The notes under the pieces: model-generated | What the model saw: the letters and a program-made list of their open reading frames with translations, nothing else | Database searches by the model: none | Told to the model about the DNA's origin: nothing | In this document: positions 1 to 8,223 of the stretch, one piece after another | Numbering within the stretch: the stretch's first letter is position 1 | Layout: every line of letters begins with the position of its first letter | Assembly (NCBI RefSeq): GCF_015207505.1 | Contig: NZ_JADEWT010000057.1 | Span: 1 to 39,414, forward strand | Length of the DNA: 39,414 bases | Source: Tychonema sp. LEGE 06208 | GTDB lineage: Bacteria; Cyanobacteriota; Cyanobacteriia; Cyanobacteriales; Microcoleaceae | Direction of reading: 5' to 3' | Program-made: the position numbers and the translations under genes

Positions 1-235
1 GAGATGGGGAGATGGGGGAGAAGATTTTTGATCGATCGTCGAAATATACAATTTAAATGCACAGCAGCTTACCAGAACCCAAACGGGGGTGGAGAGAAAC
101 CGGGGTTTTGCAGAGCAATACACGGGTTGCAGCAGGCAAACCAGCTAAAAAACCCGCTTTCTGAGCGTAGTGGCGCGATCGTCCCCAAAGTCGATCTGCG
201 CTGTTTCTAGGACGATCGCCACAATAAGGACAAGC

Positions 236-1852
236 ATGGCATATACAACACCTCAAGACACATCTGTTAATTCTCAAAATTCCCGGTTGCCGATCGGCTT
301 ATTGGCGATCGGCATTTTACTAGGAATCGGATTTCGGTTCTTCGAGCTCGATCGCAAACTTTACTGGCACGACGAAGTTTACACATCAATCCGCGCCGCT
401 GGTTTCACCAGGCAAGAAATCGACGACGAACTATTCCAAAACCGAATTATTCCCGCACCAGAATTGCAGAAATATCAGCGGATTAAACCGGGAAGTACAG
501 CAGCAGACACAATTCATTCTTTAGCACTAGAAGACCCACAACATCCGCCTTTGTACTTTCTCATGGCTCGTTGGTGGATGCAACAATTTGGCAGTTCTCT
601 AGCAGCATCCCGCAGTTTGCCAGCCATATTGAGTTTGCTGTCGCTGCCTTTGATGTACGCTTTAGCTCAGGAACTTTTCGCCTCAAAAAATGTGCAGTTA
701 GTAGCAACAGCACTGTTAGCTTTATCTCCCTTTGACATCTTGTTTGCCCAAACAGCAAGGCAGTACAGTTTGCTGACAGCCGTAGTTATTGGCAGCAGTT
801 GGCTGTTGTTGAGAGCAGTGCGGTTGCGGGGCTGGCAAAATTGGGCCTATTACTCGCTGGCGATCGCGATCGGCTTCTACACTCACCCTTTCTTCAGTTT
901 AACACTCATCGGACACGGAGTTTTTATCATTTCTTCCGGGCTGTTTGTTAAAAAAAAGAAATTGCGAAGTCACCTTACTAATTCTCAATTTTTCTTAGCA
1001 GTAACAGCAGCTTTAATCTTGTATCTACCGTGGATTTACGTGCTGGCTACCAATCTCCAACGAGCTTCAGCAACGACAGATTGGACGCGAGTATCTCCTG
1101 GTTGGCTGTATCTAGCAAAATTGTGGACTCTCAGCTTTACAGCCTTATTTTTTGACTTCGACTTCGGCTTTGACAATATATGGACTTATCTGCTGAGATT
1201 GCCATTTTTGCTATTAATTGCCGCAGCCATTTACAAAATATGTCGCCAAACTAGCAATTCAACTAAGCTGTTTATCTTAACATCAATTTTTGTACCTTTT
1301 TTGATACTAGCTTTACCCGATCTAATTCTCGGTGGCAAACGTTCCGCCGTCAGCCGCTATCTCATTTCTTGCTTTCCAGGAGTGCAGCTAGCAGTGGCTT
1401 ACTTGCTCGCGAGTCATCTGAAAACTCAGCAGCGGTTTTGGCAAGTCGTTTTAGCCGGGATATTTACAGCAAGTATAGCATCCTGTACGCTCAGTGCGGT
1501 TTCTGATACTTCGTGGAGCAAAGACTTGAGCTATTTTAATGCTGAAGTTGCGAAAAATATTAACAAAGAAGCGATAGCTAATAGGTCGATTAAAGATACA
1601 ATTGTAATTAGCGATCGCGGGAACGATTTTACTAACATGGGAGATTTGCTTTCTCTGAGTTATTTGCTTGACAAAGATGTACGGCTGATGCTGCTGAGCC
1701 AGTCGCCAGATAGGGAAATGCTGAAAAAATATTCGGCTCCTCTGGTATTCCGCCCTTCGGAAAAATTGATCTCGGCACTCAAGCAAAATCAACGGCGACT
1801 AGAACCTATATTGGAATATGCCAGACTTTTTCGAGTGCGGCGAGCTTCTTAG
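236..1852 (+). CDS. GT39-type (ArnT/PMT-like) membrane glycosyltransferase
   Basis: A 538-residue polytopic membrane protein. It has roughly ten hydrophobic segments, and an acidic pair in the first extracytoplasmic loop (WHDEVYTSIRAAGF, about residues 45-60) that fits the catalytic Asp-Glu of the PMT/ArnT/GT39 fold. Family members transfer sugars from polyprenyl-phosphate donors on the periplasmic side of the membrane; donor and acceptor here cannot be read from sequence. The ORF opens upstream at 170, but the ATG at 236 is preceded by AAGGA at a good distance and the upstream codons look non-genic, so 236 is chosen. The C-terminal 100 residues form a soluble tail, usual in cyanobacterial members. 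It stands alone: repeat DNA follows before the next gene. Confidence 0.8.
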   Translation: MAYTTPQDTSVNSQNSRLPIGLLAIGILLGIGFRFFELDRKLYWHDEVYTSIRAAGFTRQEIDDELFQNRIIPAPELQKYQRIKPGSTAADTIHSLALEDPQHPPLYFLMARWWMQQFGSSLAASRSLPAILSLLSLPLMYALAQELFASKNVQLVATALLALSPFDILFAQTARQYSLLTAVVIGSSWLLLRAVRLRGWQNWAYYSLAIAIGFYTHPFFSLTLIGHGVFIISSGLFVKKKKLRSHLTNSQFFLAVTAALILYLPWIYVLATNLQRASATTDWTRVSPGWLYLAKLWTLSFTALFFDFDFGFDNIWTYLLRLPFLLLIAAAIYKICRQTSNSTKLFILTSIFVPFLILALPDLILGGKRSAVSRYLISCFPGVQLAVAYLLASHLKTQQRFWQVVLAGIFTASIASCTLSAVSDTSWSKDLSYFNAEVAKNINKEAIANRSIKDTIVISDRGNDFTNMGDLLSLSYLLDKDVRLMLLSQSPDREMLKKYSAPLVFRPSEKLISALKQNQRRLEPILEYARLFRVRRAS

Positions 1853-2184
1853 TTATCCCTAGGGTGCGTCAGCAAAAATATGTTTGATTTGCCTCAAATA
1901 TTGGAACAAACGCACCTTAATATCGTGTCAGATCGAACGACATAATAAAATTGGTTCGTAGCGAACACTTTAGTCCGCATTCGTCAAAGGACTTACATTC
2001 CTCACTACAAATAATTTTTATTACAAATAATTGACGGAATAAATATAAGTCACTATTGTGCATTTGTGTCCTCAATCATCCATCAGGTGCGTCAAAAAAA
2101 AACTGTTTGAGTTGTCTCAGGTATTTGGGATGATGTACCCTACACTATTAGCAAGCATTATTTGAATCATTAGGATTAAACGCC
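1853..2184. repeat. Intergenic region with two diverged copies of a ~57-bp repeat
   Basis: This 332-bp gap contains two similar stretches in the same orientation, at about 1861-1917 and 2086-2145. Both start GGTGCGTCA and contain GTTTGA, TTG-CTCA and TATT-GGA blocks in the same order, and both end near ACC(C/T)T. They are diverged by several substitutions. Between them is AT-rich DNA with no convincing ORF. It may be a dispersed cyanobacterial intergenic repeat; no promoter or terminator is clear. Confidence 0.5.
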
Positions 2185-3708
2185 ATGAAAGAGTTAAAGA
2201 ATTCATCTTCGGAATCCGCACAGCAATTTCGCAATCTTCAAACACAATTACGCGAACATTGGCGAGCGAGCGAAGAATTTGACAGCGATGATTGTGACAT
2301 CATCATCATTCCGTCTCTCAGCTTAGACCAGCAAGAAATGCAGAAAGTTGAGGGTGCTTACCACTATGAAGAGCGGCATTTGTTTTCATTAATTCGCCTG
2401 CGAAATCCCCGCACGCGCTTAATTTACATTACCTCGCAACCGCTGCACCCAATGATTGTGGATTATTACCTGCAATTGCTCCCTGGTATTCCATTTTCTC
2501 ACGCGCGCGATCGCCTTTTGCTGTTCTGTGCTTACGATGCTTCTGCTAAATCCCTGACTCAGAAAATTTTAGACCGCCCCCGGTTGATGGAGCGCATCCG
2601 TCAAGCAGTGCGGCCGACAAAATCTTATATGGTTTGTTACAACTCGACGGCTTTGGAACGCGAGTTATCTGTTAAATTGGGAATTCCTTTGTGGGGCAGC
2701 GATCCGGATCTGCATTACTGGGGAACCAAAAGCGGCAGCAGGCAGATTTTTAAAGAATGTGGCGTGGCTTATCCTGACGGTTCTGAGTTGGTTTGGAATG
2801 CGGAAGATTTAGCGGAAGTTGCGGCCGATTTGTGGGAAAGGCAGCCGCATTTGCAGCGGATAGTAATTAAATTAAATGAAGGTTTTTCGGGGGAAGGAAA
2901 TGCAATTTTAGACCTCAAACCGATCGCAAGCAAAGCGCCGCCAGAAAGAGTTAAAGCAATTGGCGATAGCTTCCATAATTTGCGCTTTCAATCCACAGGC
3001 GAAACCTGGGAAAATTTCAGCAGCCGCATTCCCGAGTTAGGGGCAATTGCCGAAGCATTTATTGAAGGAGAAGAAAAGCGATCGCCCAGCGTTCAAGGTC
3101 GAATCGTCCCCAGCGGCGAAGTAGAGATTCTCTCAACCCACGACCAGATTTTAGGAGGCCCGGACAATCAAATTTTCTTGGGTTGCCAATTTCCGGCTGA
3201 TGAATCCTATCGGCTGGCGTTGCAAGAATTGGGGTGGAAAGTGGGGAAAAATTTAGCTGATAAAGGTGCTTTAGAGCGATTTGGAGTCGATGCTGTTGCC
3301 GTGCGACAAGATGACGGCACATGGGATATTCAAGCAATAGAAATTAATTTGCGAAAAGGAGGGACAACTCATCCGTTTATGGCTTTGAAGCTGTTAACAA
3401 ACGGTCGTTACGATCGCACTACGGGATTGTTTTACAGCCAGCAGGGCCGTCCGAAATATTATGTCGCTTCGGACAATTTGAAAAAACAGCGGTATCGGGG
3501 ATTGTTGCCGAACGATTTGATGGATATTATTGCTGACAATCAACTGCATTTTGATAGCGGTACTGAGACGGGGAGCGTGTTTCATTTAATGGGTTGTTTG
3601 TCGGAGTTTGGCAAATTGGGATTGACGAGTATCGGCAATTCGCCGCAAGAAGCAGAGGAGATGTATAACAAAGTTGTGAAAGCGATCGATCGCGAAACAG
3701 CATATTAA
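2185..3708 (+). CDS. ATP-grasp peptide ligase, PGM1-related
   Basis: A 507-residue soluble protein that I recognise as the cyanobacterial PGM1-like ATP-grasp family (PGM1 is the pheganomycin peptide ligase of Streptomyces). The central part carries ATP-grasp features: a strand with RIVIKLNEGFSGEGNAILDL (about 231-250, the nucleotide-binding Lys and Gly-rich loop), the EAFIEGEE segment (about 291-298), and the metal-binding AIEINLRKGGTTHPF stretch (about 389-403). The C-terminal part resembles the PGM1 C-terminal domain. ATP-grasp ligases join a carboxylate to an amine through an acyl-phosphate; the substrate is unknown and no peptide-precursor gene lies nearby. ATG 2185 is preceded by AGGA. 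No sign of transfer. Sure of the fold, unsure of the reaction. Confidence 0.8.
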   Translation: MKELKNSSSESAQQFRNLQTQLREHWRASEEFDSDDCDIIIIPSLSLDQQEMQKVEGAYHYEERHLFSLIRLRNPRTRLIYITSQPLHPMIVDYYLQLLPGIPFSHARDRLLLFCAYDASAKSLTQKILDRPRLMERIRQAVRPTKSYMVCYNSTALERELSVKLGIPLWGSDPDLHYWGTKSGSRQIFKECGVAYPDGSELVWNAEDLAEVAADLWERQPHLQRIVIKLNEGFSGEGNAILDLKPIASKAPPERVKAIGDSFHNLRFQSTGETWENFSSRIPELGAIAEAFIEGEEKRSPSVQGRIVPSGEVEILSTHDQILGGPDNQIFLGCQFPADESYRLALQELGWKVGKNLADKGALERFGVDAVAVRQDDGTWDIQAIEINLRKGGTTHPFMALKLLTNGRYDRTTGLFYSQQGRPKYYVASDNLKKQRYRGLLPNDLMDIIADNQLHFDSGTETGSVFHLMGCLSEFGKLGLTSIGNSPQEAEEMYNKVVKAIDRETAY

Positions 3709-3816
3709 ATCTGCTGCAATGATAAGCTGTTCCGGTTAACTGTTTACTTTTGACTGTTGACGGTTTGAACAATTCTGATGCAACCGAAATTGATATCACG
3801 CATTAACTCACAAACC

Positions 3817-3834
3817 CGGCGGTTGAAACCGCCG
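3817..3834. terminator. GC-rich hairpin downstream of lepB
   Basis: CGGCGGTT and AACCGCCG form an 8-bp perfect inverted repeat with a two-base centre (in practice a GGCGGT stem with a TGAA loop). It lies 17 bases beyond the lepB stop codon, between two converging genes. It may act as a terminator or be a short dispersed palindrome; there is no clear T-run. Confidence 0.45.
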
Positions 3835-3850
3835 AGGATTTGAATGGTAG

Positions 3851-4462
3851 CTAATTTTTGGCGGGATAAAGCGGCGTGGGATCGATCGAGCCTGTGCGGT
3901 TGAGAGGCCAAAAACGGACGATCGCCCTACCGATGATATTTTGCTTCGGTACAAAGCCCCAATAATGGCTATCACAGCTTGCATTGCGGTTGTCGCCGAG
4001 CACCAAGTAAGAATTTTGAGATACAACTACAGGCCCGTAGGGATACTGCGGAATTTCTTCTATATATTTTTCCTGTAGCGGCTGCTTGTTGATAAAAACT
4101 TTTCCGTCTTTGACTTCCACAGTGTCCCCCGGAAGCCCGATAACTCGCTTGATGTAGGCATCTTTGATCGGCGGAGGCTGTCCCGTGCACAAACTCGCCG
4201 AATCGGGAGGCATAAATACGATAATATCTCCTCGGTGGGGGTCTTGGAATCGATAGCTCACCTTGTCTATAATTAACCGATCGTTAATTTGTAGAGTTGG
4301 GAGCATCGAGCCGGTAGGAATATAACGAGCTTCTGCCACTAGGGTGCGGATGCCAAAGGCCAAGAATGCTGCTAAGCCGATCGTCTTAATTCCTTCAATC
4401 CAAGGATTTTCGTCGGTATTTTGCGGGGGTTTGTCGTCGGCTGACTTGTCTAGACGAGTCAT
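3851..4462 (-). CDS. lepB: Signal peptidase I
   Basis: A 203-residue type I signal peptidase, which cleaves Sec/Tat signal peptides on the outer face of the cytoplasmic or thylakoid membrane. One membrane segment lies at about residues 25-44. The catalytic serine is Ser52 in [10 protein letters not shown] (box B), and the general-base lysine is Lys105 in [11 protein letters not shown] (box D). Box E appears as [17 protein letters not shown], with the usual Asp-Ser spacing. Length and single N-terminal anchor fit cyanobacterial LepB. The start at 4462 gives a charged N-terminus before the anchor. It is transcribed away from pyrC across a 245-bp spacer that must hold both promoters. Confidence 0.95.
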   Translation of the reverse strand: MTRLDKSADDKPPQNTDENPWIEGIKTIGLAAFLAFGIRTLVAEARYIPTGSMLPTLQINDRLIIDKVSYRFQDPHRGDIIVFMPPDSASLCTGQPPPIKDAYIKRVIGLPGDTVEVKDGKVFINKQPLQEKYIEEIPQYPYGPVVVSQNSYLVLGDNRNASCDSHYWGFVPKQNIIGRAIVRFWPLNRTGSIDPTPLYPAKN

Positions 4463-4707
4463 AAGTATTAAGTGACTGAGCTGGATATAAATTATAGACT
4501 TAATTCGGAGTTTTTTTGAGGAAACCCGCCAAATCTGTGTTCGACGGGTAAGTTTTTATACTATGTCGTTGAGTAACGCACCCAATTCGCACCCGACAAA
4601 TTAAAAATTTTCCCAAACCTAGTTAGATTTATTACTATTTTTCCAACTGTTTTAAGGATAAACTTGTTGCAGGTTTCCACACACATTACCGATCTCAATT
4701 ATAACTT

Positions 4708-6036
4708 ATGCCGACCACATCAAATTTGTTAATCCGCCGCGCTCGCATTTTGTTACCAGACGGCGAGTTTTTGGTAGGGGACGTACTAATTAGCGATGGC
4801 AAAATTGTTCGGGTTGCTCCCGAAATTGCCGCATCGGCCGATCGCGAAATAGATGCGATCGGCTTAACTCTGTTACCCGGAGTAATTGACCCGCAGGTAC
4901 ACTTCCGCGAACCGGGTTTGGAACACAAGGAAGACTTGTTTACCGCTAGTTGTGCCTGCGCTAAAGGCGGCGTGACATCGTTTTTGGAAATGCCCAATAC
5001 GCGACCTTTAACTACCACCCAAGCGGCCTTAGATGATAAATTAAGCCGCGCTGCCGAGAAGTGTTTGGTCAATTACGGCTTTTTTATTGGTGCAACGCCG
5101 GAGAATTTGCCGGATTTGTTGGATGCAAATCCGACTCCGGGGATTAAGGTATTTATGGGTTCGATGCACGGCCAGTTGTTGGTGGATGGAGAAGCAACTT
5201 TAGAGCAGATTTTTGCCAAGGGCGATCGGCTAATTGCAGTACACGCCGAAGATCAAGCTAGAATCAATCAGCGCCGTCAGGAATTTGCCGGCATTTCCGA
5301 TATCGCCGTACACTCGCAAATTCAAGACAATCAAGCAGCCTTATTAGCAACTCAACTAGCCGTAAAACTTTCTAAAAAATATCAGCGCCGATTGCACATC
5401 CTGCACCTTTCAACAGGCGATGAAGCCGAGTTTTTGCGCCAGGAAAAACCGAGTTGGGTAACAGCGGAAGTAACACCACAGCATTTGTTGTTAAATACCA
5501 GTGCATATCAGAAAATTGGCAGTTTAGCACAGATGAATCCGCCCTTGCGCGAACCCAAAGACAACCAAATACTTTGGCAAGCTTTACTCGACGGCGTAAT
5601 TGATTTTATCGCCACAGATCACGCGCCACACACCTTAGCAGAAAAAGCTCAAGAGTATCCGAATACGCCATCGGGAATGCCCGGAGTAGAAACTTCTTTG
5701 CCTTTGATGCTGACGCAAGCAGTCGAGGGAAAATGTACCGTAGCGCAAGTTTCTAACTGGATGTCGGCGGCAGTTGCTAAGGCTTATAAAATTCCCAATA
5801 AAGGGAAAATTGCTCCGGGTTTGGATGCCGATTTAGTATTGGTAGATTTGGAAAAATACCGCCCGGTTGTCGGAGCAGAAATGGCGAGTAAGTGCGGCTG
5901 GAGTTCCTTTGAAGGTTGGAATTTGACGGGATGGCCCGTGGTGACTGTTGTGGGAGGAAAAGTTGTTTTTGAGAACGGCAAATTAGATACAAATGTCAGG
6001 GGAGAAGCCTTGACATTTGACGCTGAGCCAGCTTGA
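4708..6036 (+). CDS. pyrC: Dihydroorotase, class I-like
   Basis: A 442-residue amidohydrolase that interconverts carbamoyl-aspartate and dihydroorotate in pyrimidine synthesis. Family landmarks: DPQVHFREPGLEHKED (61-76), the lysine that would be carboxylated in GIKVFMGSM (about 144), histidines in LIAVHAEDQ and RLHILHLSTGDE, and the catalytic aspartate in IATDHAPHT. The usual HxH metal motif reads QxH: Gln63 replaces the first His while His65 remains. I recall the same QVHFRE form in a subgroup of genuine dihydroorotases, so this is probably a subfamily trait. No pyrB or carA is adjacent, as is usual for the scattered pyr genes of cyanobacteria. Start ATG at 4708 follows a weak ribosome site. 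Confidence 0.92.
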   Translation: MPTTSNLLIRRARILLPDGEFLVGDVLISDGKIVRVAPEIAASADREIDAIGLTLLPGVIDPQVHFREPGLEHKEDLFTASCACAKGGVTSFLEMPNTRPLTTTQAALDDKLSRAAEKCLVNYGFFIGATPENLPDLLDANPTPGIKVFMGSMHGQLLVDGEATLEQIFAKGDRLIAVHAEDQARINQRRQEFAGISDIAVHSQIQDNQAALLATQLAVKLSKKYQRRLHILHLSTGDEAEFLRQEKPSWVTAEVTPQHLLLNTSAYQKIGSLAQMNPPLREPKDNQILWQALLDGVIDFIATDHAPHTLAEKAQEYPNTPSGMPGVETSLPLMLTQAVEGKCTVAQVSNWMSAAVAKAYKIPNKGKIAPGLDADLVLVDLEKYRPVVGAEMASKCGWSSFEGWNLTGWPVVTVVGGKVVFENGKLDTNVRGEALTFDAEPA

Positions 6037-6076
6037 ATACAGGTAAAGTGTTAAAATCCGATCGAGGGTGACAGTA

Positions 6077-6595
6077 ATGGCAAAGTTGTACCAATATGTA
6101 GGCTCGAATGAAATTCGGCTTTCTGTTGCTGACTTTCCTATTGGTACTAAGATTGATTCAGTCAGTCAGCTAGAGAAATGGATTGCTAGAACTAGCCGGA
6201 AGCTGAATATTTTTCGCTCGCTCGCAGCAACTTTTGTAGTAGATTTAAAAGGCGATCTTTGCATCGCCGATCGCCACTCAGAACATATAGCTTGTGCGGG
6301 CGGATTTCCTGTACTCTCGGCTGGAGAAATATTTTTTGGAGGCGGCAATCGCGGCTGGAAAGTGCTAGAAATTACCAATCAATCAACAGGCTTTTGTCCA
6401 GAACCAGAATCCTGGTTTCAAGTGGCTGAATCTCTCGATCGCATACCGCTCGATCGTCCAGATAAATTTACAATAGAGTTTGTATTTCGCCGCTGTCCTG
6501 CGTGTAGCCAACTGAACATTATCAAAGAAAACCTATTTGTATGTTCGGTCTGCAATACCGACTTGCCCCATCTTTGGAATTGCGACAATTTTTGA
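6077..6595 (+). CDS. Conserved hypothetical protein with C-terminal zinc ribbon
   Basis: A 172-residue protein that I do not recognise by function. The last 40 residues hold two CxxC pairs, RRCPACSQLN and FVCSVCNTDLP, typical of a zinc ribbon. The N-terminal 130 residues form a mixed alpha/beta domain with a Gly-rich GGGNRGWKVLEI segment. The frame opens at a GTG (6068), but the ATG at 6077 has GAGG at 6064-6067 in good position, so 6077 is preferred. It follows pyrC after about 40 bases and could be cotranscribed with it. The zinc ribbon suggests nucleic-acid or protein binding; no enzyme motif is visible. Confidence 0.65.
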   Translation: MAKLYQYVGSNEIRLSVADFPIGTKIDSVSQLEKWIARTSRKLNIFRSLAATFVVDLKGDLCIADRHSEHIACAGGFPVLSAGEIFFGGGNRGWKVLEITNQSTGFCPEPESWFQVAESLDRIPLDRPDKFTIEFVFRRCPACSQLNIIKENLFVCSVCNTDLPHLWNCDNF

Positions 6596-6660
6596 GCCTA
6601 ACTCAAAAAATTTTTGCTAAAATAACTGTATATTCTCCTATTGCAAAGGCGATATTACCC

Positions 6661-6987
6661 ATGCTCCTCAAAGAACTAGAAACACAACTACTGGTCTTAA
6701 CTCCCAGCGAAAAAGCCGAAGTCCTACGGCTTTTAACTCAAAGTTTGAACCATAGCTGGCCGGGAATTACGAAAACTCCCGATGTGTGCGGTGGCGATGC
6801 TTGTATCGCCAAAACTCGCATCCCAGTTTGGCTGCTTGAAAGTTTTCGCCGTGAAGGTTCAAGCGATTCTGAACTTCTACAATTTTATCCCCATCTCAGC
6901 GCTGCCGATCTAGTGAATGTTTGGACTTATGCTGATGCACATCTGGAGGAAATCGAAGAAGCAATCTGCAAGAATGAGGAAGCCTGA
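6661..6987 (+). CDS. DUF433-family antitoxin
   Basis: A 108-residue protein. The C-terminal 75 residues match the DUF433 pattern: TPDVCGGDACIAKTRIPVW, then LLESFRREGSSDSELLQFYP and LSAADLVNVWTYADAH, a winged-helix-like DNA-binding domain. DUF433 proteins commonly sit just upstream of DUF5615 PIN-like toxins, and here such a gene begins three bases after the stop (6991). The N-terminal 30 residues (LLKELETQLLVLTPSEKAEVLRLL) form a helix of the kind seen in cyanobacterial antitoxins. The open frame extends up to 6541, but that would overlap the preceding gene; ATG 6661 fits the family start and has AAAGG upstream. Confidence 0.8.
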   Translation: MLLKELETQLLVLTPSEKAEVLRLLTQSLNHSWPGITKTPDVCGGDACIAKTRIPVWLLESFRREGSSDSELLQFYPHLSAADLVNVWTYADAHLEEIEEAICKNEEA

Positions 6988-6990
6988 GTC

Positions 6991-7330
6991 ATGCTGAATT
7001 TGTATGCCGACGAACAATTTCCTTTGCCAGTCGTCCAATTGTTGCGCGCTTTTGGTCACAATGTCCTGACTGTTCAGGAAGCAGGAAAAGCAGGACTTGG
7101 GATTCCCGATCCAGAAGTGCTAGCATTTGCTATAAGCAAAGAGAGAGCTGTTTTGACATTACAATCGGTTTGATTTTATCGGACTGCACAACTAACAGCT
7201 AGACCACTCTGGTATTATTGTTTGTACCAAAAATCGGAATGTAGAAATGTTGGCAACACGCATCAATGATGCTATTGTTGGTGAAGAAACTTTGAGAGGC
7301 AAATTGATTCTTGTCAACCGTCCGCAGTAA
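6991..7330 (+). pseudogene. DUF5615 PIN-like toxin, frameshifted and with an internal stop
   Basis: The first 56 codons read as a DUF5615 PIN-like protein: MLNLYADEQFPLPVVQLLRA with the acidic Asp-Glu near the N-terminus, then PDPEVLAFAISKERAVLTL. At about 7161-7165 the frame breaks. Moving one base forward (one extra base in TTACAAT) restores NRFDFIGLHN, followed by an in-frame TAA and then DHSGIIVCTKNRNVEMLATR and the expected C-terminus ending in LVNRPQ at 7330. The total length is one base more than a multiple of three, so there are two separate lesions, a +1 shift and a nonsense codon (most simply CAA to TAA). The toxin is therefore probably dead, while the DUF433 partner upstream is intact. 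Confidence 0.85.
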
Positions 7331-7346
7331 GTACGATCGCCCTTTC

Positions 7347-7796
7347 TTAACCCTGTAATGACCCATCTAATAATGGGCGATCGCCAATCAATTCAATTTG
7401 CCGCCCGTTATCGCAATAACTCAGATAAATTTGCAAATAATTATCTGGTTTGTACGGCAATCTTTCTGCCCACTCGATCGCCACAATTCCCAAATCCATT
7501 TCTAATCCGTCCCAATAACTTTCTAAGTGCAAAGCCTCTGCTTCTTCGGGTTCCAGTCGATACAAGTCTAGATGATACAGCGGAACTCGCCCTGCAAAAT
7601 ACTCGTTAATCAGGGTGAAAGTAGGACTTTCCACAGATTCGGAGATTCCCAAACCTTCAGCGATACCTTGCACTAAGGTGGTTTTGCCGGCTCCTAAATC
7701 TCCTTGCAATAAGATTACAGTGCCGGCGGGGAGCGATCGACCTAACGCCACACCAAACTTGCGCGTAGCCTCAAAATCAGGAAGAGAAAGTATCAT
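7347..7796 (-). CDS. tsaE: tRNA t6A37 biosynthesis ATPase TsaE
   Basis: A 149-residue P-loop ATPase of the TsaE (YjeE) family, part of the TsaB-TsaD-TsaE complex that makes threonylcarbamoyl-A37 in ANN-decoding tRNAs. Visible features are the Walker A loop GDLGAGKTTL (about 32-41), the switch-like SPTFTLINEY, LYHLDLYRLE, and the C-terminal IEWAERLP with the conserved Trp. Length is typical. The start at 7796 lies directly against the heptamer array to its right, so its promoter must be inside or beyond that repeat. It converges with the toxin pseudogene, 16 bases away. Confidence 0.93.
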   Translation of the reverse strand: MILSLPDFEATRKFGVALGRSLPAGTVILLQGDLGAGKTTLVQGIAEGLGISESVESPTFTLINEYFAGRVPLYHLDLYRLEPEEAEALHLESYWDGLEMDLGIVAIEWAERLPYKPDNYLQIYLSYCDNGRQIELIGDRPLLDGSLQG

Positions 7797-7800
7797 ATTA

Positions 7801-8090
7801 GTTGTCAGTTATCAGTTGTTAGTTGTTGGTTGTTAGTTGTTAGTTGTTAGTTGTTAGTTGTTAGTTGTTAGTTGTTAGTTGTTAGTTGTTAGTTGTTAGT
7901 TGTTAGTTGTTAGTTGTTAGTTGTTAGTTGTTAGTTGTTAGTTGTTGGTTGTTAGTTGTTAGTTGTTAGTTGTTAGTTGTTGGTTGTTAGTTGTTGGTTG
8001 TTAGTTGTTAGTTGTTAGTTGTTAGTTGTTAGTTGTTAGTTGTTAGTTGTTAGTTGTTAGTTGTTAGTTGTTAGTTGTTAGTTGTTAGTA
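7801..8090. repeat. Heptanucleotide tandem array (TTAGTTG)n
   Basis: About 290 bp built from the 7-base unit TTAGTTG, roughly 40 copies, with occasional TTGGTTG variants and a more degenerate left edge (TTATCAG, TCAGTTA). This is the short tandemly repeated repetitive (STRR) type known from filamentous cyanobacteria. It lies between tsaE and yvcK, both transcribed leftwards, so it occupies the upstream region of tsaE. Near-perfect units suggest recent expansion by slippage. Confidence 0.95.
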
Positions 8091-8113
8091 GGGGCGGTGC
8101 GCCGTGCCCGCCC
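8088..8113. repeat. GC-rich hairpin core within the heptamer array
   Basis: A short GC-rich block starting TAGGGGCGG and ending CCCGCCCT interrupts the AT-rich heptamer DNA. GGGCGG at the left pairs with CCGCCC at the right around a TGCGCCGTGC centre. It sits exactly where the repeat orientation switches, so it looks like the tip of a large inverted structure, and may be a dispersed cyanobacterial palindrome into which or around which the arrays grew. Confidence 0.6.
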
Positions 8114-8223
8114 TCAGTTGTTAGTCAACAGTCAACAGTCAACAGTTAACAGCTAACAGTCAACAGTCAACAGTTAACAGTTAACAGTCAACAGTCAACA
8201 GCTAACAGTTAACAGTTAACAGC
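8114..8223. repeat. Second heptamer array (CAACAGT/TAACAGC)n, inverted relative to the first
   Basis: About 15 units of period 7, mainly GTCAACA, GTTAACA and GCTAACA. Read on the opposite strand these become TGTTGAC/TGTTAAC/TGTTAGC, close to the TTGTTAG phase of the left array. The two arrays can therefore fold back on each other around the GC-rich block. The array runs right up to the yvcK stop codon at 8224. Confidence 0.85.

Noticed and set aside
1..23. Short GAGATGGG repeat at the left edge
   Set aside because: Only two full units are visible before the window edge, too few to annotate.
170..235. Upstream start for the GT39 protein
   Set aside because: The added 22 residues look non-genic, while ATG 236 has AAGGA in good position.
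7801..8223. Possible CRISPR array
   Set aside because: The repeat unit is 7 bp with no spacers and no cas genes nearby; it is a heptamer tandem repeat.
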